Source: Mactromeris polynyma
Lineage: Eukaryota; Mollusca; Bivalvia; Venerida; Mactridae
DNA: 64,000 bases
Assembly (NCBI GenBank): GCA_032209605.1
Contig: JASFXZ010000001.1
Coordinates: forward strand, 17,998,256 to 18,062,255
Reading direction: 5' to 3'
The position numbers and the translations under genes were made by a program. Position 1 is the stretch's first letter. Each line of letters begins with the position of its first letter. Below the pieces are notes generated by a model. The model was not told the DNA's origin, searched no databases, and saw nothing but the letters and a program-made list of their open reading frames with translations. This document shows, piece after piece, positions 10,493 through 22,214 of the stretch.

Positions 10493-11187
10493 TTTTCGAA
10501 GTATGATTTGTTAGAGACATGTGATGAAAATGTTGATGAAGACCTTGCTAACCTCGTTAACAATGTATTTCGTGAGGGAATGTGTGAAGAAAAGTATCTT
10601 AAATTGGTAAAGGAAATTCACCGCCCTGAAAACTGTAGTTCTTTGACAAAAACAAAAGTGAATAATCTGGTTTGGAACCTATTGTCGCCATTTATGCACA
10701 CAGTTGATAACAAGATGCAGGCAATTCAGGACACGCTGGTTAAATCTGCTGTATTCATCACCAAGCTCTTGAATGGAGCTGTGGATAACTTTTGTCATCT
10801 TCTGAACTAGAGATGGGCACTGATGCCCTAGGTCTGTTAGGCCATGCCAACAAACAGTTGAACATCCGAAGGACAGAATCTCATAAGACAGATCTCAATA
10901 AGGAATATCACTATTTGTGTTCAGTGTCACAGAAGTATACAGACATGTTGTATGGTGATGATATTGGAAAAAATGTCAAGGAGAACCAGGATGTCAACAG
11001 AATCGGTAGTAAGATCAGAAGTTGGTCTAACACTAATTACAGAGGTCGTCCTTCCCGTGGTCGTGGAACTTTCAGAGGCCGAGTATACAAACGTGGCCGA
11101 GGACGTGGTTTCCAAAACCAGCGATCAAAAAACTATCTGGCAGATCACAACAACAATCCAACAATAATGACCAGCAAAAGACAGTAG
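10484..11187 (+). pseudogene. DIRS1 Gag-like ORF (frameshifted)
   Basis: The first part (to 10809) contains IHRPENCSSLTKTKVNNLVW and QDTLVKSAVFITKLL, typical of DIRS Gag (RPENC...K-VN-x-IW...Q-x-LVK). A 1-bp shift near 10795 moves to a second frame with TDALGLLGHA, SHKTDLNKEYHYLC and MLYGDDIGKNVKE, followed by an Arg/Gly-rich tail (GRPSRGRGTFRGR, KRGRGRG) expected to bind nucleic acid. It ends at 11187, overlapping the open start of the RT frame, as is usual in DIRS elements. The natural start lies upstream and is lost. Confidence 0.75.
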
Positions 11188-12664
11188 ACTTTGAGGTAAG
11201 CTGTACTTTCAAAGCAGGTAGATTAAAACAGTTTGCAAATAATTGGAGAATATTAACGCATGATCCCTTTGTTTTGGATATGGTTCAACACTGTCATATT
11301 GAATTTGATTGTGACATTGAGTCAATGAAAATTGATTCTAATCGACCTTCAAAATGTTCAAATATTGAAATTGACATTCTTGACAAAGAGATAAATAATT
11401 TACTCAAATTAGGAGTAATAAAGCAGGTTTGTCATGAAAATGGTGAAGTTATTTCTCCAATTTTTACAGTACCAAAAAAGAATGATGAATTTAGAATGAT
11501 TTTAAATTTGAAAAAATTGAATGAATATGTTTCATATCATCATTTTAAAATGGATTCTTTTGAATCAGCACTAAAGTTGATAAATAAGGATGATTTTATG
11601 GCGTCTGTTGACTTGCGTCATGCTTACTACAGTGTTCCAATTGCTGAAGAGCATCATTTTTTTTTGAAATTTCAATGGAAAAGCAAACTGTTTCAATATA
11701 CCTGCTTGCCAAATGGCATTGCTTGTGCACCACGCTATTTTACAAAGCTCATGAAACCTGTTTATTCTACCCTTAGACAAAAAGGTCATGTTAATTCGGG
11801 ATACATTGATGATTCTTTACTTGCAGCCGACTCATTTGAAGCTTGTAACAAAAATGTTCAAGATACTGTCTCATTGATGACAGACATAGGGTTCATTGTA
11901 CACCCAAATAAATCTGTTCTTGTACCTACCAAGAAAATTGTGTTTCTGGGAAATTGTATAGATTCAGAAGAAATGATTGTTACTTTGCCACCAGAAAAGG
12001 TGTATTCTATTATTATTGCTTGTATTGATCTTGAAAAACAAAATGAAGTTACTATAAGACATGTTGCTCGAGTTTTAGGCTTGATGGTAGCAACTTTCTC
12101 TGCTGTTCAGTTTGGTCCTCTGTTTTACAGGCATTTAGAAAAAATTGAAGCATTCAAAGAAAGTAAGGGTAATTTCAATGCATTAATGAAAGTAACTTCA
12201 AACATGAAACACGATTTGTCTTGGTGGATACAGAATTTGCATGTCCAAAAAAGGCATATTTTGCATGGCAATCCTGAACTTGTTATTACAACAGATGCCT
12301 CACTGAGAGGCTGGGCTGCTGTTTGTGATGATATTCCTATTAATGGTAGATGGTCAGATTCAGAATCTATAAATCATAGATTATTTGGAGCTGTTGGCTA
12401 TAGTTTGTGCAGTTAAAGCTTTCTGCAAACAAAAGTCTGAAATTCATGTCCAAATTAGGACAGATAATACGGCTGCAATGTATTGCATCAATTCTATGGG
12501 TAGTATAAAGTCTAAAAGTTGTAATTCTCTGGCAAGAGATGTTTGGATTTGGTGTATAGAAAAGGACATTTGGTTATCCGCTTGTCATGTTCCTGGTATA
12601 GAGAATATTGCAGACAAAGGTTCGAGAAATTTCAATGACAATGTAGAATGGATGCATAGACCAA
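11184..12664 (+). pseudogene. DIRS1 reverse transcriptase-RNase H
   Basis: Open from within the Gag frame; the first ATG is at 11274. It shows GRLKQF-NNW and the RT core: SPIFTVPKK, FRMILNLKKLN, MASVDLRHAYYSVPI (motif A Asp), LPNGIACAPRYFTK (motif B) and the YIDD box. RNase H follows with TTDAS, ELLAIV, RTDNTAAM and IADKGSR, giving the D-E-D-D set. A frameshift at about 12390 separates TTDAS from ELLAIV. The frame is then cut by the LTR element at 12665. Chain: copies RNA into DNA for recombinase-mediated integration. This copy cannot make an active protein. Confidence 0.88.
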
Positions 12665-13832
12665 TATTATGATGCATATTTTTGCTCATATTTCTTATTA
12701 CATAATGCATCATAATACAGAAATATATTTTCAAATCTCCCAACTAAACAAAATACATATTAATTTAAATTTGATATTTTATAGACATATTTAATATCAA
12801 AATAATTGTTGTTAAATGTGGAATATGAATTTCATATTTTTAAATAGTAAGTGTTAACTTTTTGTCAAAATTGTTTAACCTTTGTATAAATTTAAATTGT
12901 TTTAAAAACAAACTTTGTTAAAATCATACAAGCCAAATCAGGTGTTTTTGCCTTATGGCTTTACATTATCACCTATTGTCCAGTTGAGACAGCTTGTCAC
13001 CTAAATCTCTTTGATATTGGCAAACTTGATTATTACCTATTATCTTCAAAAGCTGTCTAAGTTGAGATTTGTGGCTTTGCCCTATGGCATCTGACCAGCC
13101 ATTGGCTAAGTAATCAATTGGCTGGACCAATCATATGTCTTAGGGTAAAGCTTGGTTGTTTTATTTGACCAATGAAAATTCGTAACCATGGAATCACGAA
13201 AACCTTTAAAAGATCCTTGAGTCAGGGCCCCAGCAACATTCAATTGCTGTAAACATACAATAAAGGATGTAAAGTTTAATTTGTCTTCGTTTCGATTTCC
13301 AGGTATGTTGTATTTTCATATTTTGTTGTACTAGACAATTTCAGTAAAGTTTTAATTAAGAAAGTTTTGTTAGACATAAGATTGTATTTATGTTAAATTA
13401 AATAATTAGTAAATGTACAAGTTTTGTATTTTTGATAAAGTTTAATAAATGAAATGAGTTTTCAAGCAACTTTTTAAATTCCAAGTGAATTGTATTTGGA
13501 AATGTTGTACCTAAAATGAGTATCTAGAAATTATGTTTAAGTATCCTCTCACAAGCCAAGCTCCCCATACAATATTATATTTAAACATAATTTGCTTGAA
13601 CACTTATTTGTATTATACATCTTGATTACTCTTTCTATTTTATTATGTATGAAATTTGTGATGTCTTGTATATTATACAATGTATAAACATTCAATTGCT
13701 GTAAACATACAATAAAGGATCTGAAGTTATAATTTGTCTTCGTTTGATTTCCAGCCGAGCTGCATTTCCCAGCTCCGATATATAGGTCACTGATAGTGAA
13801 CATCAATTGTTCGCCGAGGTTCGCGCATAATA
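12665..13832 (+). repeat. Left long direct terminal repeat (1,168 bp)
   Basis: Nearly identical to 15571-16738; differences cluster at about 13717-13790. It contains an internal duplication of CATTCAATTGCTGTAAACAT (about 13238 and 13688), each followed by an AATAAA (13259-13264, 13711-13716) suitable for polyadenylation. Confidence 0.92.
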
Positions 13833-15570
13833 GTTTTGGTGGAGGTAACGATCCCATATGTCAGAGCCTCAGAACAAACACTACGGGATACACCTAAGGA
13901 GTGGAAACAGCAGCAGGCAAGGATAGGATATCTCATAACAACAGCAACAACCTAACTTGGAAACTTTACAAATGGACTTAAAAACGGTAAAACAGATAAC
14001 GTAGTTAAGCAATAGACTAAAACATTATCAAGAAATTTTTCGGATGAATCAGATGAAGAAACTGAAATTGACGATCAGATGAATGTTCCTCAGCCTGAAG
14101 CCAATCATGAGACCAATGATGTGCAACTTAATAAGTCGCCTATGGTAACTCATGACGCCCAGCCTGATGTCAACCACCAGTCTGTTGAGGCATATGGTCC
14201 TCTGGCTAAGCTTCGGAAGTCAGTAGAGACCAACCGCCCACAGTCTGGTACTAGTAGGTCTACAGAGCATCAACTTGATTAGTTCCACTCAGAACCAGCT
14301 CAAATTGCTCCAAATTAACCCACGAGACCTGAGTGTGTAGTTAAAGTAAGCATGTATCTAAGTCGAGGATGGTTCACATGTTTCATAGAAGGTTATAAAT
14401 AAGTTGTACAAAGAACATGAACTAGATCTGGATTTTCTGTGCAAATATTGGAAATTTTATACTAAATCAAGTTTTGGCGAAAACATAAAAAGAATACAAA
14501 AGTGTTATGGAGAAGCAAACAGTCTGAAGAGTAATAAACCTTCAGCTGCTGGCTGCCATCTTGTATCTGTCGACAAACCCTAACTTGGACGGTTAGGTAT
14601 ATTAGGTCGGCCATCAAATTCAAAATCTTTTTCTTGGTAGTGTCGTTGTACTTAGTGCTAACACACTATCAATCCTTTTTTTGTTTCTTTTCAGATAGAT
14701 ACAAGTTCAATGCCAAGGTTGTCCTAATTTTTTTCAGGAATGACTTTTTCTGCTACTGCATCCATTAACTTTTGTATCCAGTATGAATTTGTTTTTCAAA
14801 CTATAAAATGCCTAGTGCTATTTCAGATTTTAAGATAATTTAACTGTAAGTCAGACTATATATCCCATCAGATATCTGACTACTGTGCAAATTGCCTTAA
14901 CTTAAATTGCACATATTCTAAATGTGGTTTCCATTAATATTGTTCAAGCAAGACAGCTCTACAAAATCTTACAAAGTCAATTCTTTGTGCATATTCATTG
15001 TGAACATAGTGGCTACCTGTCTCCAGTGCCATCCTCAGACGAATAAACCTGCGAGGAAACATGTTAATTCCTACCATGACAAACATGCAATGTATTTTTT
15101 TTTTTTTTTTTTTTCTTCCTTTTAGCGACATTAAATGTCAATATATATGTAGTACCCAAATGGTCTACACCAATTGCTAGCGTATAATAAAGGATGTCAT
15201 CCGACAACAAGGGTTGAATTATCCCCATTTACAAAAATAACTATGCATAGTGTATATAAAATATATTGAGCGCTCACTTGTAGATATGTTTTTATATGAT
15301 TGTGTAATGTCTCAAGTTATAATGTACTTGTTATATATATGTCTTTACACGAATCTAGTACATGTATCTTGTTGATATGTTGTTACATGTTTTATTATTT
15401 TCAACTTATATTGTACTTGTTTATATATATGTCTTTACATAGGACTCGTACATATATCTTTTAAGTTGTACCATGTAAATATATTTTCCAATTATTTTGT
15501 TTCTTCTGTATGATCCACATTTTTGATAAATTAACTTTGAGGGTCCAAAGTTTCAGAAGTTGAGAGGAAT
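13833..15570 (+). other. Interior of the 4-kb LTR element
   Basis: An ATG at 13859 opens 23 codons (MSEPQNKHYGIHLRSGN...) before a stop. A second acidic, Gln/Asn/Pro-rich open stretch ends at 14282 (NFSDESDEETEIDDQ..., AYGPLAKLRKSVETN). These may be Gag remnants but no motif is decisive. A T-tract lies near 15097-15114, and a ~90-bp direct duplication (ATGTCTTTACA..., GTACAT-TATCTT) sits at 15297-15460. No pol domains are present. Confidence 0.55.
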
Positions 15571-16738
15571 TATTATGATGCATATTTTTGCTCATATTTC
15601 TTATTACATAATGCATCATAATACAGAAATATATTTTCAAATCTCCCAACTAAACAAAATACATATTAATTTAAATTTGATATTTTATAGACATATTTAA
15701 TATCAAAATAATTGTTGTTAAATGTGGAATATGAATTTCATATTTTTAAATAGTAAGTGTTAACTTTTTGTCAAAATTGTTTAACCTTTGTATAAATTTA
15801 AATTGTTTTAAAAACAAACTTTGTTAAAATCATACAAGCCAAATCAGGTGTTTTTGCCTTATGGCTTTACATTATCACCTATTGTCCAGTTGAGACAGCT
15901 TGTCACCTAAATCTCTTTGATATTGGCAAACTTGATTATTACCTATTATCTTCAAAAGCTGTCTAAGTTGAGATTTGTGGCTTTGCCCTATGGCATCTGA
16001 CCAGCCATTGGCTAAGTAATCAATTGGCTGGACCAATCATATGTCTTAGGGTAAAGCTTGGTTGTTTTATTTGACCAATGAAAATTCGTAACCATGGAAT
16101 CACGAAAACCTTTAAAAGATCCTTGAGTCAGGGCCCCAGCAACATTCAATTGCTGTAAACATACAATAAAGGATGTAAAGTTTAATTTGTCTTCGTTTCG
16201 ATTTCCAGGTATGTTGTATTTTCATATTTTGTTGTACTAGACAATTTCAGTAAAGTTTTAATTAAGAAAGTTTTGTTAGACATAAGATTGTATTTATGTT
16301 AAATTAAATAATTAGTAAATGTACAAGTTTTGTATTTTTGATAAAGTTTAATAAATGAAATGAGTTTTCAAGCAACTTTTTAAATTCCAAGTGAATTGTA
16401 TTTGGAAATGTTGTACCTAAAATGAGTATCTAGAAATTATGTTTAAGTATCCTCTCACAAGCCAAGCTCCCCATACAATATTATATTTAAACATAATTTG
16501 CTTGAACACTTATTTGTATTATACATCTTGATTACTCTTTCTATTTTATTATGTATGAAATTTGTGATGTCTTGTATATTATACAATGTATAAACATTCA
16601 ATTGCTGTAAACATACAATAAAGGATGTAAAGTTTAATTTGTCTTCGTTTCGATTTCCAACCGAGCTGCATTTCCCAGCTCTGATATATAGGTCACTGAT
16701 AGTGAACACCAATTGTTCGCCGAGGTTCGCGCATAATA
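15571..16738 (+). repeat. Right long direct terminal repeat (1,168 bp)
   Basis: Same length as the left repeat, with only a handful of substitutions, implying a fairly recent insertion. It ends CATAATA at 16738 and is followed by the CCAA target duplicate and DIRS sequence. Confidence 0.92.
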
Positions 16739-19232
16739 CCAACATTAGATTTGTTCGCATCCAGACTTAACAAGCAAATTGATCGATGTGTCATGGCACC
16801 CAGATCCTGAAGCTTTGTATGTAAATGCTTTTTCTGTCAGCTGGGGAAATGAATTTATGTATTTATTTCCACCTTTCAGTTTGATGATGAGATGCCTGCT
16901 GAAGATACGTCAGGACGAAGCGTCCTGCATTCTGATCTGTCCCTTATGGACCACCCAGAACTAGTGGACTCCATTGATGAATCTATTGATAGATTATCCA
17001 GTTATTCTTCCAAAGGAAAATCTGTTGACATTGCCAGGAACAACCAAAATTCATGTTCTGAGCAAAAAGTTAATTCTGATTGCGTGCAAAGTATTCGGTC
17101 AGTGTTCAAAAAGCAAAATTTTTCAAAGCAGACTATTTCCATACTCTTGTGTTCCTGGAGATCAAGTACTCAAAAAAGCAATACAACAGTTCAATCAGAA
17201 AATGGATTTCATTCTGTAGTGAAAGGAAAATTGATACAATTCCATCATCTGTGAATATAGTTTTGGATTTTTTGACTGATTTATTTAATAAAGGTCTAGG
17301 TTATAGTGGCTTGAATACTGCCAGAAGTGCATTTTCTTCCATTGGCATTGTAATATATGGATTTTCTGCAGGGTCTCGTCCTTATTCGTTATTCGTTTTT
17401 TTAAAGGGTGTATATAATTTACGACCATCTGTACCAAGGTACAAAGATGTGTGGGATGTTTCCATTGTTTTAAGATATTTACAGAAGTTATCTCCTGTCA
17501 GGAGTTTGTGTTTAAAGAATTTATCTTTAACCCTTTACTCCATAGACCTCTAGCCCATTTACCTACTGTATGCTGATAAGACACTGGTCACATAGCCTAC
17601 TCTATCTCCATACAGGTTATTGGAAAATAATTGGTGATTGACACCTGTATACTTAAACATGAAATAACAGTGTGAAGTATTGGTTTAATCACTTTAACAT
17701 GGGTGTAAAAGTTTCAGGGAATTAAATTTTCTGTATAATGATGTAAATGTTATTATTGTGGGTTAAAAATTATAGAAGATACAGAAAATTATAATTTGAG
17801 ATACACATACACTTTGTGTATTTCTAAAAATAATTGTGGTGAAATTGGGTTTATAATCCCAACAGCACATATTAATTAGCAATTATAATTATTTATAAAT
17901 GAACAAACAGTCACCATTTTAGTCAATATTTATATTTTGTTATAAAATACAAGCCAAATTTATGTTCAAACACAAATGGAGATTTACTTGAGATTTACTT
18001 ATACAGTTACAGTTACATTGGCGTATGTTGGAACATGTAAATAAAACAAAAAGTCCTAAATGTTAAAATTGACTTCAGTATTCTCACAGCTAATGATAAT
18101 TGACATTAATTAATATATATTTCTTATGGTTCATTTAATCTGATTGGTTGATGCTAATTGTTTTGCAATTCATAAGCCACGCCCTAGACAGAAGATTAGT
18201 CCTACTGGTCACTAAATTGCCCTGTGTGTCAGCTGTAAAAACATAAGAGTCATAAAACTCCAGGAGATCTTTATCATCTGTTAATTCATATTGCTATTTC
18301 CTGTTTGATATATTAATCCCATTGATAATTGCAATGATTATGTCATATCAATCTTGGATCTCAATTTGTAATTCACAAGGTGGCTGCAACTGTCATCCAA
18401 AAATATTTACTTCAAAGACTTAGCCAGCGACTTCAAACATCTTTGATGTTTATTCTTATTGAAAATTAAATTGTTGTCACAAGAATTGCAACACAGACAA
18501 TAGGTACCTGGATTTGACCTACTTTAATATTGATTTTGTTCTGGTGAATTTTCAGAAAATAGCAGACTTGTGTACACAAAAAATGTCACGATGACGTATT
18601 TTTTCTGTGAAAATTTCTTTACATGGGATTGTTTGATCGCCGTTTTTGGATTAACTTATATTATAAACCATATTTTTTTGGTGGAATTAATATCTTACAA
18701 GATTGCTTTTTACATTAGGGTAAGTTAAAGTTATGGTACTTATTGTAAAAATCCGAGAATTTATTGTAAACTTGCCGTGAGTTTGTGAAGAAAATACGCT
18801 TCCGCGTGTCCAGCGTAAAATCGCTACCTGTGATGTTTTAAATGCAGTTCATGCAAAAACTTTATATAGTAACCCAATTTTTTTTAAAATGCATTAGCTT
18901 AAGGAAAGATCGATCTTTTCATAAGAATAAATTAGAATGTCCGAATTTTACGAAAAAATGGATTTATAGTGGTTTAAAAACAAGTGAGTGAAAACGCGTG
19001 ATCATGGAGATGGTATTAGGGCGTGAAATCGAGTGATCATGGAGATGGTATTAGGGCGTGAAAACGAGTGATCATGGAGTAAAGGGTTAAAATTAGCTAT
19101 GTTAATAGCTTTGACATTAGCCTTATATCCTGTCTACAGCGGGTTGGTCCAACACAAGGACATTCAGTAAATTCTACAATTAACCAGAGGGAAGCTAGTG
19201 AAGTTTTTTCCACAGCTGTTTTGAAGTTATAA
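16739..19232 (+). pseudogene. DIRS1 linker and tyrosine recombinase, broken
   Basis: Continues the DIRS element after the LTR insertion with LDLFASRLNKQ, a frameshift, then SWHPDPEALYVNAFS and FPPFSLMMRCLLKIRQDE. The recombinase N-terminal (SAM-like) domain begins with SWRSSTQK/YNSSIRKWISFC, again frameshifted near 17160, and includes SGLNTARSAFSS and FLKGVYNLRPSVPRYKDVWD. The TTAA-flanked MITE interrupts at 17531. The frame resumes at 19091 (KLAMLIALTLAL). The catalytic R...HxxR...Y block is then missing; only a short tail (NQREASEVFSTAVLK) remains to the stop at 19230. Inactive. Confidence 0.8.
17531..19086. mobile_element. piggyBac-type non-autonomous element (1,556 bp, TTAA flanked)
   Basis: The left end CCCTTTACTCCAT and right end ATGGAGTAAAGGG are inverted repeats, bounded by TTAA on both sides (17527-17530, 19087-19090). 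TTAA target sites and CCCTTT-like termini are characteristic of the piggyBac superfamily. There is no transposase. The right subterminal region carries 2.8 copies of a 35-bp tandem repeat (from 18988; GTGATCATGGAGATGGTATT). It lies inside the DIRS recombinase. Confidence 0.85.
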
Positions 19233-19348
19233 GGTAGAATCTTTGGTTCAATTTACTTACTTGTGGGTTACTGCTCTTTAAAATTTGTGTCCTTCACAAA
19301 AGTTTTGAAGTCTCATTTGAGACCAAAAGTTATATATGACGTAATAAA

Positions 19349-19654
19349 ATTGTAAAACTAAACGAGACTTACCTTGGTTAAGTTGAAGTTTGGTTTAGAT
19401 TTTATGTAGTCATATAATAACTTGGAGGGATCAAATGAGATGCGCATAAACCGAGTCTAATTCCTCAGTCTTGAAAGCCACAGTGGACTTCACAAAACAA
19501 AACATCATAACATAGAGGCTTCTTCAAATATGAAGCATTAAATAAAATCACAAATACTCATCAAATGATAAAATGGGTGGGTTTATTATATGACTACATA
19601 AAATCTAAACCAAACTTCAACTTAACCAAGGTAAGTCTCGTTTAGTTTTACAAT
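19349..19654. mobile_element. Foldback element, 72-bp perfect inverted arms
   Basis: 19349-19420 (starting ATTGTAAAACTAAACGAGAC) is the reverse complement of 19583-19654, with a 162-bp loop region. It abuts an LTR fragment. Each arm contains AAGGTAAGTCT, a perfect-looking 5' splice site, pointing outward from the element. No clear target duplication. Confidence 0.85.
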
Positions 19655-19655
19655 C

Positions 19656-19833
19656 ATTTTATCTTGTTCATTTTGATACTTTTAAAATACCAGCAACTGC
19701 TTTGCTATACTTCACTTGAATATATGCAGCTCTAGAATAAACATCTAAAATACAAATTGTGTTATACCTTCATCCCAGAGCGTCCACATAGTACAAATAT
19801 AATTATTAGATAATTATACACGATAACATAACA
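19656..19833 (+). repeat. Partial LTR, third copy of the 977-1228 family
   Basis: Matches about 178 bp of the solo LTR, up to the identical ATAACATAACA end at 19833. Its 5' portion is replaced by the foldback element. Confidence 0.85.
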
Positions 19834-20012
19834 ACATGTAGCTGTGTAGATTTCTTTACTACAATTTACATTGATAATAGATAATTATTCAGACAGTTGT
19901 TTTTAGCTCACCGGAGCACAACATTTAAGCAAAATGTTACAAAGGTGAGACTCTACAAAAGTACAACAAGGGGTTTGGATTCTTCAAAAACATAACCAAT
20001 CAATAACTCTTG

Positions 20013-20169
20013 ATGAGGTGGTTAGATGATGGTTACCGTTTGTCCGTGCATGACATCAAACATGTGATCGAGCCCAAACAAACTACGTACAAACCTGGGG
20101 ACACTGGCATATCAATTTTCAAGGGCTATCCCGGAAAGTGGAAATTTCGAGTGTTATACGCAAGCAACA
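20013..20169 (+). CDS. Orphan first exon related to the BEN-gene exon 1 at 57158
   Basis: ATG at 20013 opens 52 codons (MRWLDDGYRLSVHDIKHVI, then YKPGDTGISIFKGYPGKW) ending at AGCAACA|GTAAGT, a strong donor. The intron phase (1) and the Y-KPGD-x5-F-x-G core are the same as in exon 1 of the BEN-domain gene inside the CACTA element (57158-57320; EYKPGDEVEAKFQGKIY). No matching second exon or BEN exon was found before the Polinton sequence at 21243, so this is a truncated or orphan copy. It may encode a small Tudor/agenet-like barrel; that fold assignment is a guess. Confidence 0.45.
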
Positions 20170-21113
20170 GTAAGTAGACATTTTTAAATCGGTGTTTTTT
20201 TCTAGGCACTACCAGTAAACAGTACCTCTTAACCAAATTATGGTATTTTTCCTACGCTGGTTACAAAAATTTACAGTATAAAGTAAAGTATATACTCGAT
20301 CACGGCACATAACGCCGGTCGAAACCGAAAATACCCGATTAATATGCTAGTTTTTTCCCCCCCCCCCCGCACATACCGGTATTTTTACAGTTATTGCATT
20401 CGAAAAATGTAGTTTTTGCAGTTAAAGTATATTTGAAAACAATGTATTTTTATGATGTATGTGTTAGTTTTCAGGCACCTTGTTGTTGGCATACATATAT
20501 CATCTTCGCATATATTGCAATTTTGAATTCACAACCACATTCCTGAAGTCCAATAAATAAACAATTGACAGAGAGCAGCTAGGGTTCCATAAGGTGAGTG
20601 TAACACAACTGGTAGGATAAGAATACTGTTTGGCTGTGTGATTTGATAAGACTAATGGCCATATGACACCAATCATCCTCAATTGTACCTCCCTAGTAAT
20701 TGCAAATCTGATAAGCCTTCGGCTTGGGATATTTGGGGTCAGTCCATTATGTGACAAAGGGCAGAAACCAATAATTACTGACGCCAAGAATAAGACCAAC
20801 TTAGATCAAAGATTGTCTTTTACTTCACTTAACTTTTTTTGTGATCATGTTTTTGTCCTTTTTATAAATGCATTATTATAACCATATAGTGTGATTTTTC
20901 AAATGGATTCACAGAAGGGATTCACCACACATAATGGACTGTTCTGTACACAGGGTGTTAAATCAGTTGCTGAACTTTCAAAGTTTATACAATGGGCATT
21001 TGAATGTCTGTTTGTGGACTGATGGTCTAAACTGCCAGCAGAATCAAATTGTAATTGTCTGCATTTTAAGCATGCAGTGACCTGTGTTTTCTTGATTCAG
21101 TGGGAATATATCT
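20170..21113. other. Intergenic, no gene seen
   Basis: Contains a C-homopolymer at about 20356-20369 and AT-rich sequence. A TTAGCTCACCGGAGC transposon-end-like motif lies just upstream near 19905. Confidence 0.5.
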
Positions 21114-21241
21114 AATTCTATTTTATTCCTGGAGAATATCTCGGTCTCAGTGCTGTTAATCAATTTATATAAATGACAAAAATTGGAAATGCTCAGGGCA
21201 TTCAAACCCTGGTGAAAACATGTGTATGATGTGGTGAATTG
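21114..21241. repeat. Dispersed repeat, copy 1 of 2 (~130 bp)
   Basis: AATTCTATTTTATTCCTGGA through ATGATGTGGTGAATTG is repeated with about 95% identity at 38926-39057. It carries a weak B-box-like CATTCAAACCCTGG, so it could be a SINE tail. Confidence 0.75.
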
Positions 21242-21249
21242 AAAACGAT

Positions 21250-21643
21250 TTGTTAGGATTTTTAGCAAATACTCGTTTACCAATTCGAGAATATCTCTTA
21301 TCGAGAGTATCTCAACACCCCATTAAATGGTATTTGTGTGTGCAATTAGAATTAGAACGCTTGAGCTCAGATGGAGATAATACTGTATCAACACCACATT
21401 TTAGAAGTAGGACATATGTTCTGTTAAACCTCGAAACATACAATGAACATGACTTAAATGAAGCGTTACAGAAAATTATCAAAAGTTTAGAAGAGTTTAT
21501 GCGAAATGGTTCCGGATGGATTTTGAAAAAAAGTGCTACATTTGGAAATACATACTGTCAAGTATACACCATTGAAAGCTAGTAGTTATATTCAACTTCC
21601 AAAAACATTACATAACTCATCCGTTTTGAACATTAGAAATGAC
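21250..21643 (+). pseudogene. polB: Polinton DNA polymerase B, N-terminal part
   Basis: About 130 codons with IREYLLSRVSQHPIKWYLCV, FRSRTYVLL, DLNEALQKIIKSLEEF and GSGWILKKS, followed after a 1-bp frameshift near 21582 by SSYIQLPKTL. This block (IKWY-x-V...F-S/T-Y...DLN-AL...GSGW...SSYI-LP) precedes the exonuclease domain in Polinton polymerases. The true start is lost at the 21242 junction with the dispersed repeat, and the 3' end is the Pao target site. Confidence 0.75.
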
Positions 21644-22152
21644 TGTGCTGTAAACGACTCCTTTAATGCAAGGGAGGTAACTCTGCCTACTGATTGTTAG
21701 TTTAGGATAATTTTTCTTCTTTTGGTTCATTGTTTTTCTTTTGGTTCATTGTTTTTGCTCGTCATGCTTGTTCGCCGGACGCTTTTTCTTGGCGCCTTTT
21801 CATTTTTTCAACTTGTTTCAGTCTTGTAGCCCCCCACGGTGTAAGTTTATGCCTTTCTATTGTTCATTTACTTCTAATTGTTCATTTCCCGTGGTTTACT
21901 GTATAAAATTTAGGCTTGTATTAAAAACTCTCTCGTCGAATCTATTTCGGGTCGAGATTCGTCCTAATACCCTTTCGTACCAATGTGTTTTGGCTCCTTG
22001 TAAATATGTAGATGACTGTGACACTCAAAATTTGTTTTTCTTTGTATTTTTTCAGCTTCTTACCAAACTTATGATGTTCATCAAGTATCATGAATAAACG
22101 GTTAAACTTTACTGGTGTTCAGATGGTTCTTTATCCTGCAACAGTCAGTACA
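21644..22152 (+). promoter_or_regulatory. Pao left LTR: promoter and poly(A) signals
   Basis: Contains TATAAAA at 21902-21908 and AATAAA at 22093-22098, the expected promoter and polyadenylation signals. TTTTTCTTTTGGTTCATTG is tandemly doubled near 21715-21750. Its internal 118-codon open frame also occurs in the right LTR and is not a gene. Confidence 0.8.
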
Positions 22153-22214
22153 GTAAGAAGACCCGACATACGTCAACGCTACAGAACGGAAACTAGTTAA
22201 GACGTCGGAACTTT

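Larger units (their letters stand above)
12665..16738 (+). mobile_element. 4,074-bp LTR-type element with atypical termini
   Basis: Two 1,168-bp direct repeats (12665-13832 and 15571-16738) flank a 1,738-bp interior. The ends are TATTATG...CATAATA, so the usual TG...CA lies five bases inside each end. CCAA (12661-12664) is repeated at 16739-16742. A TGG-initial primer-binding candidate (13837, TGGTGGAGGTAACGATCCC) follows the left repeat, and a purine tract (CAGAAGTTGAGAGGAAT) immediately precedes the right repeat. No protease, RT or integrase is encoded, so it would depend on proteins supplied in trans. Confidence 0.85.
10484..19232 (+). mobile_element. DIRS retrotransposon 1, split by two later insertions
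   Basis: A DIRS-type order is present: Gag-like ORF, RT, RNase H, linker, tyrosine recombinase. The 4.07-kb LTR element (12665-16738) and the TTAA-flanked MITE (17531-19086) interrupt it. Removing each insertion and one target-site copy rejoins the reading frame, so both arrived after the DIRS copy. Terminal repeats were not identified: the 5' end is cut at the LINE fragment near 10486, and the recombinase catalytic core is missing after 19150. Confidence 0.85.

Noticed and set aside
13549..16760. Two similar minus-strand open frames (13549-13857 and 16455-16760)
   Set aside because: Both lie mostly within the 1,168-bp terminal repeats of the LTR element; their similarity reflects the repeats, not a gene pair.
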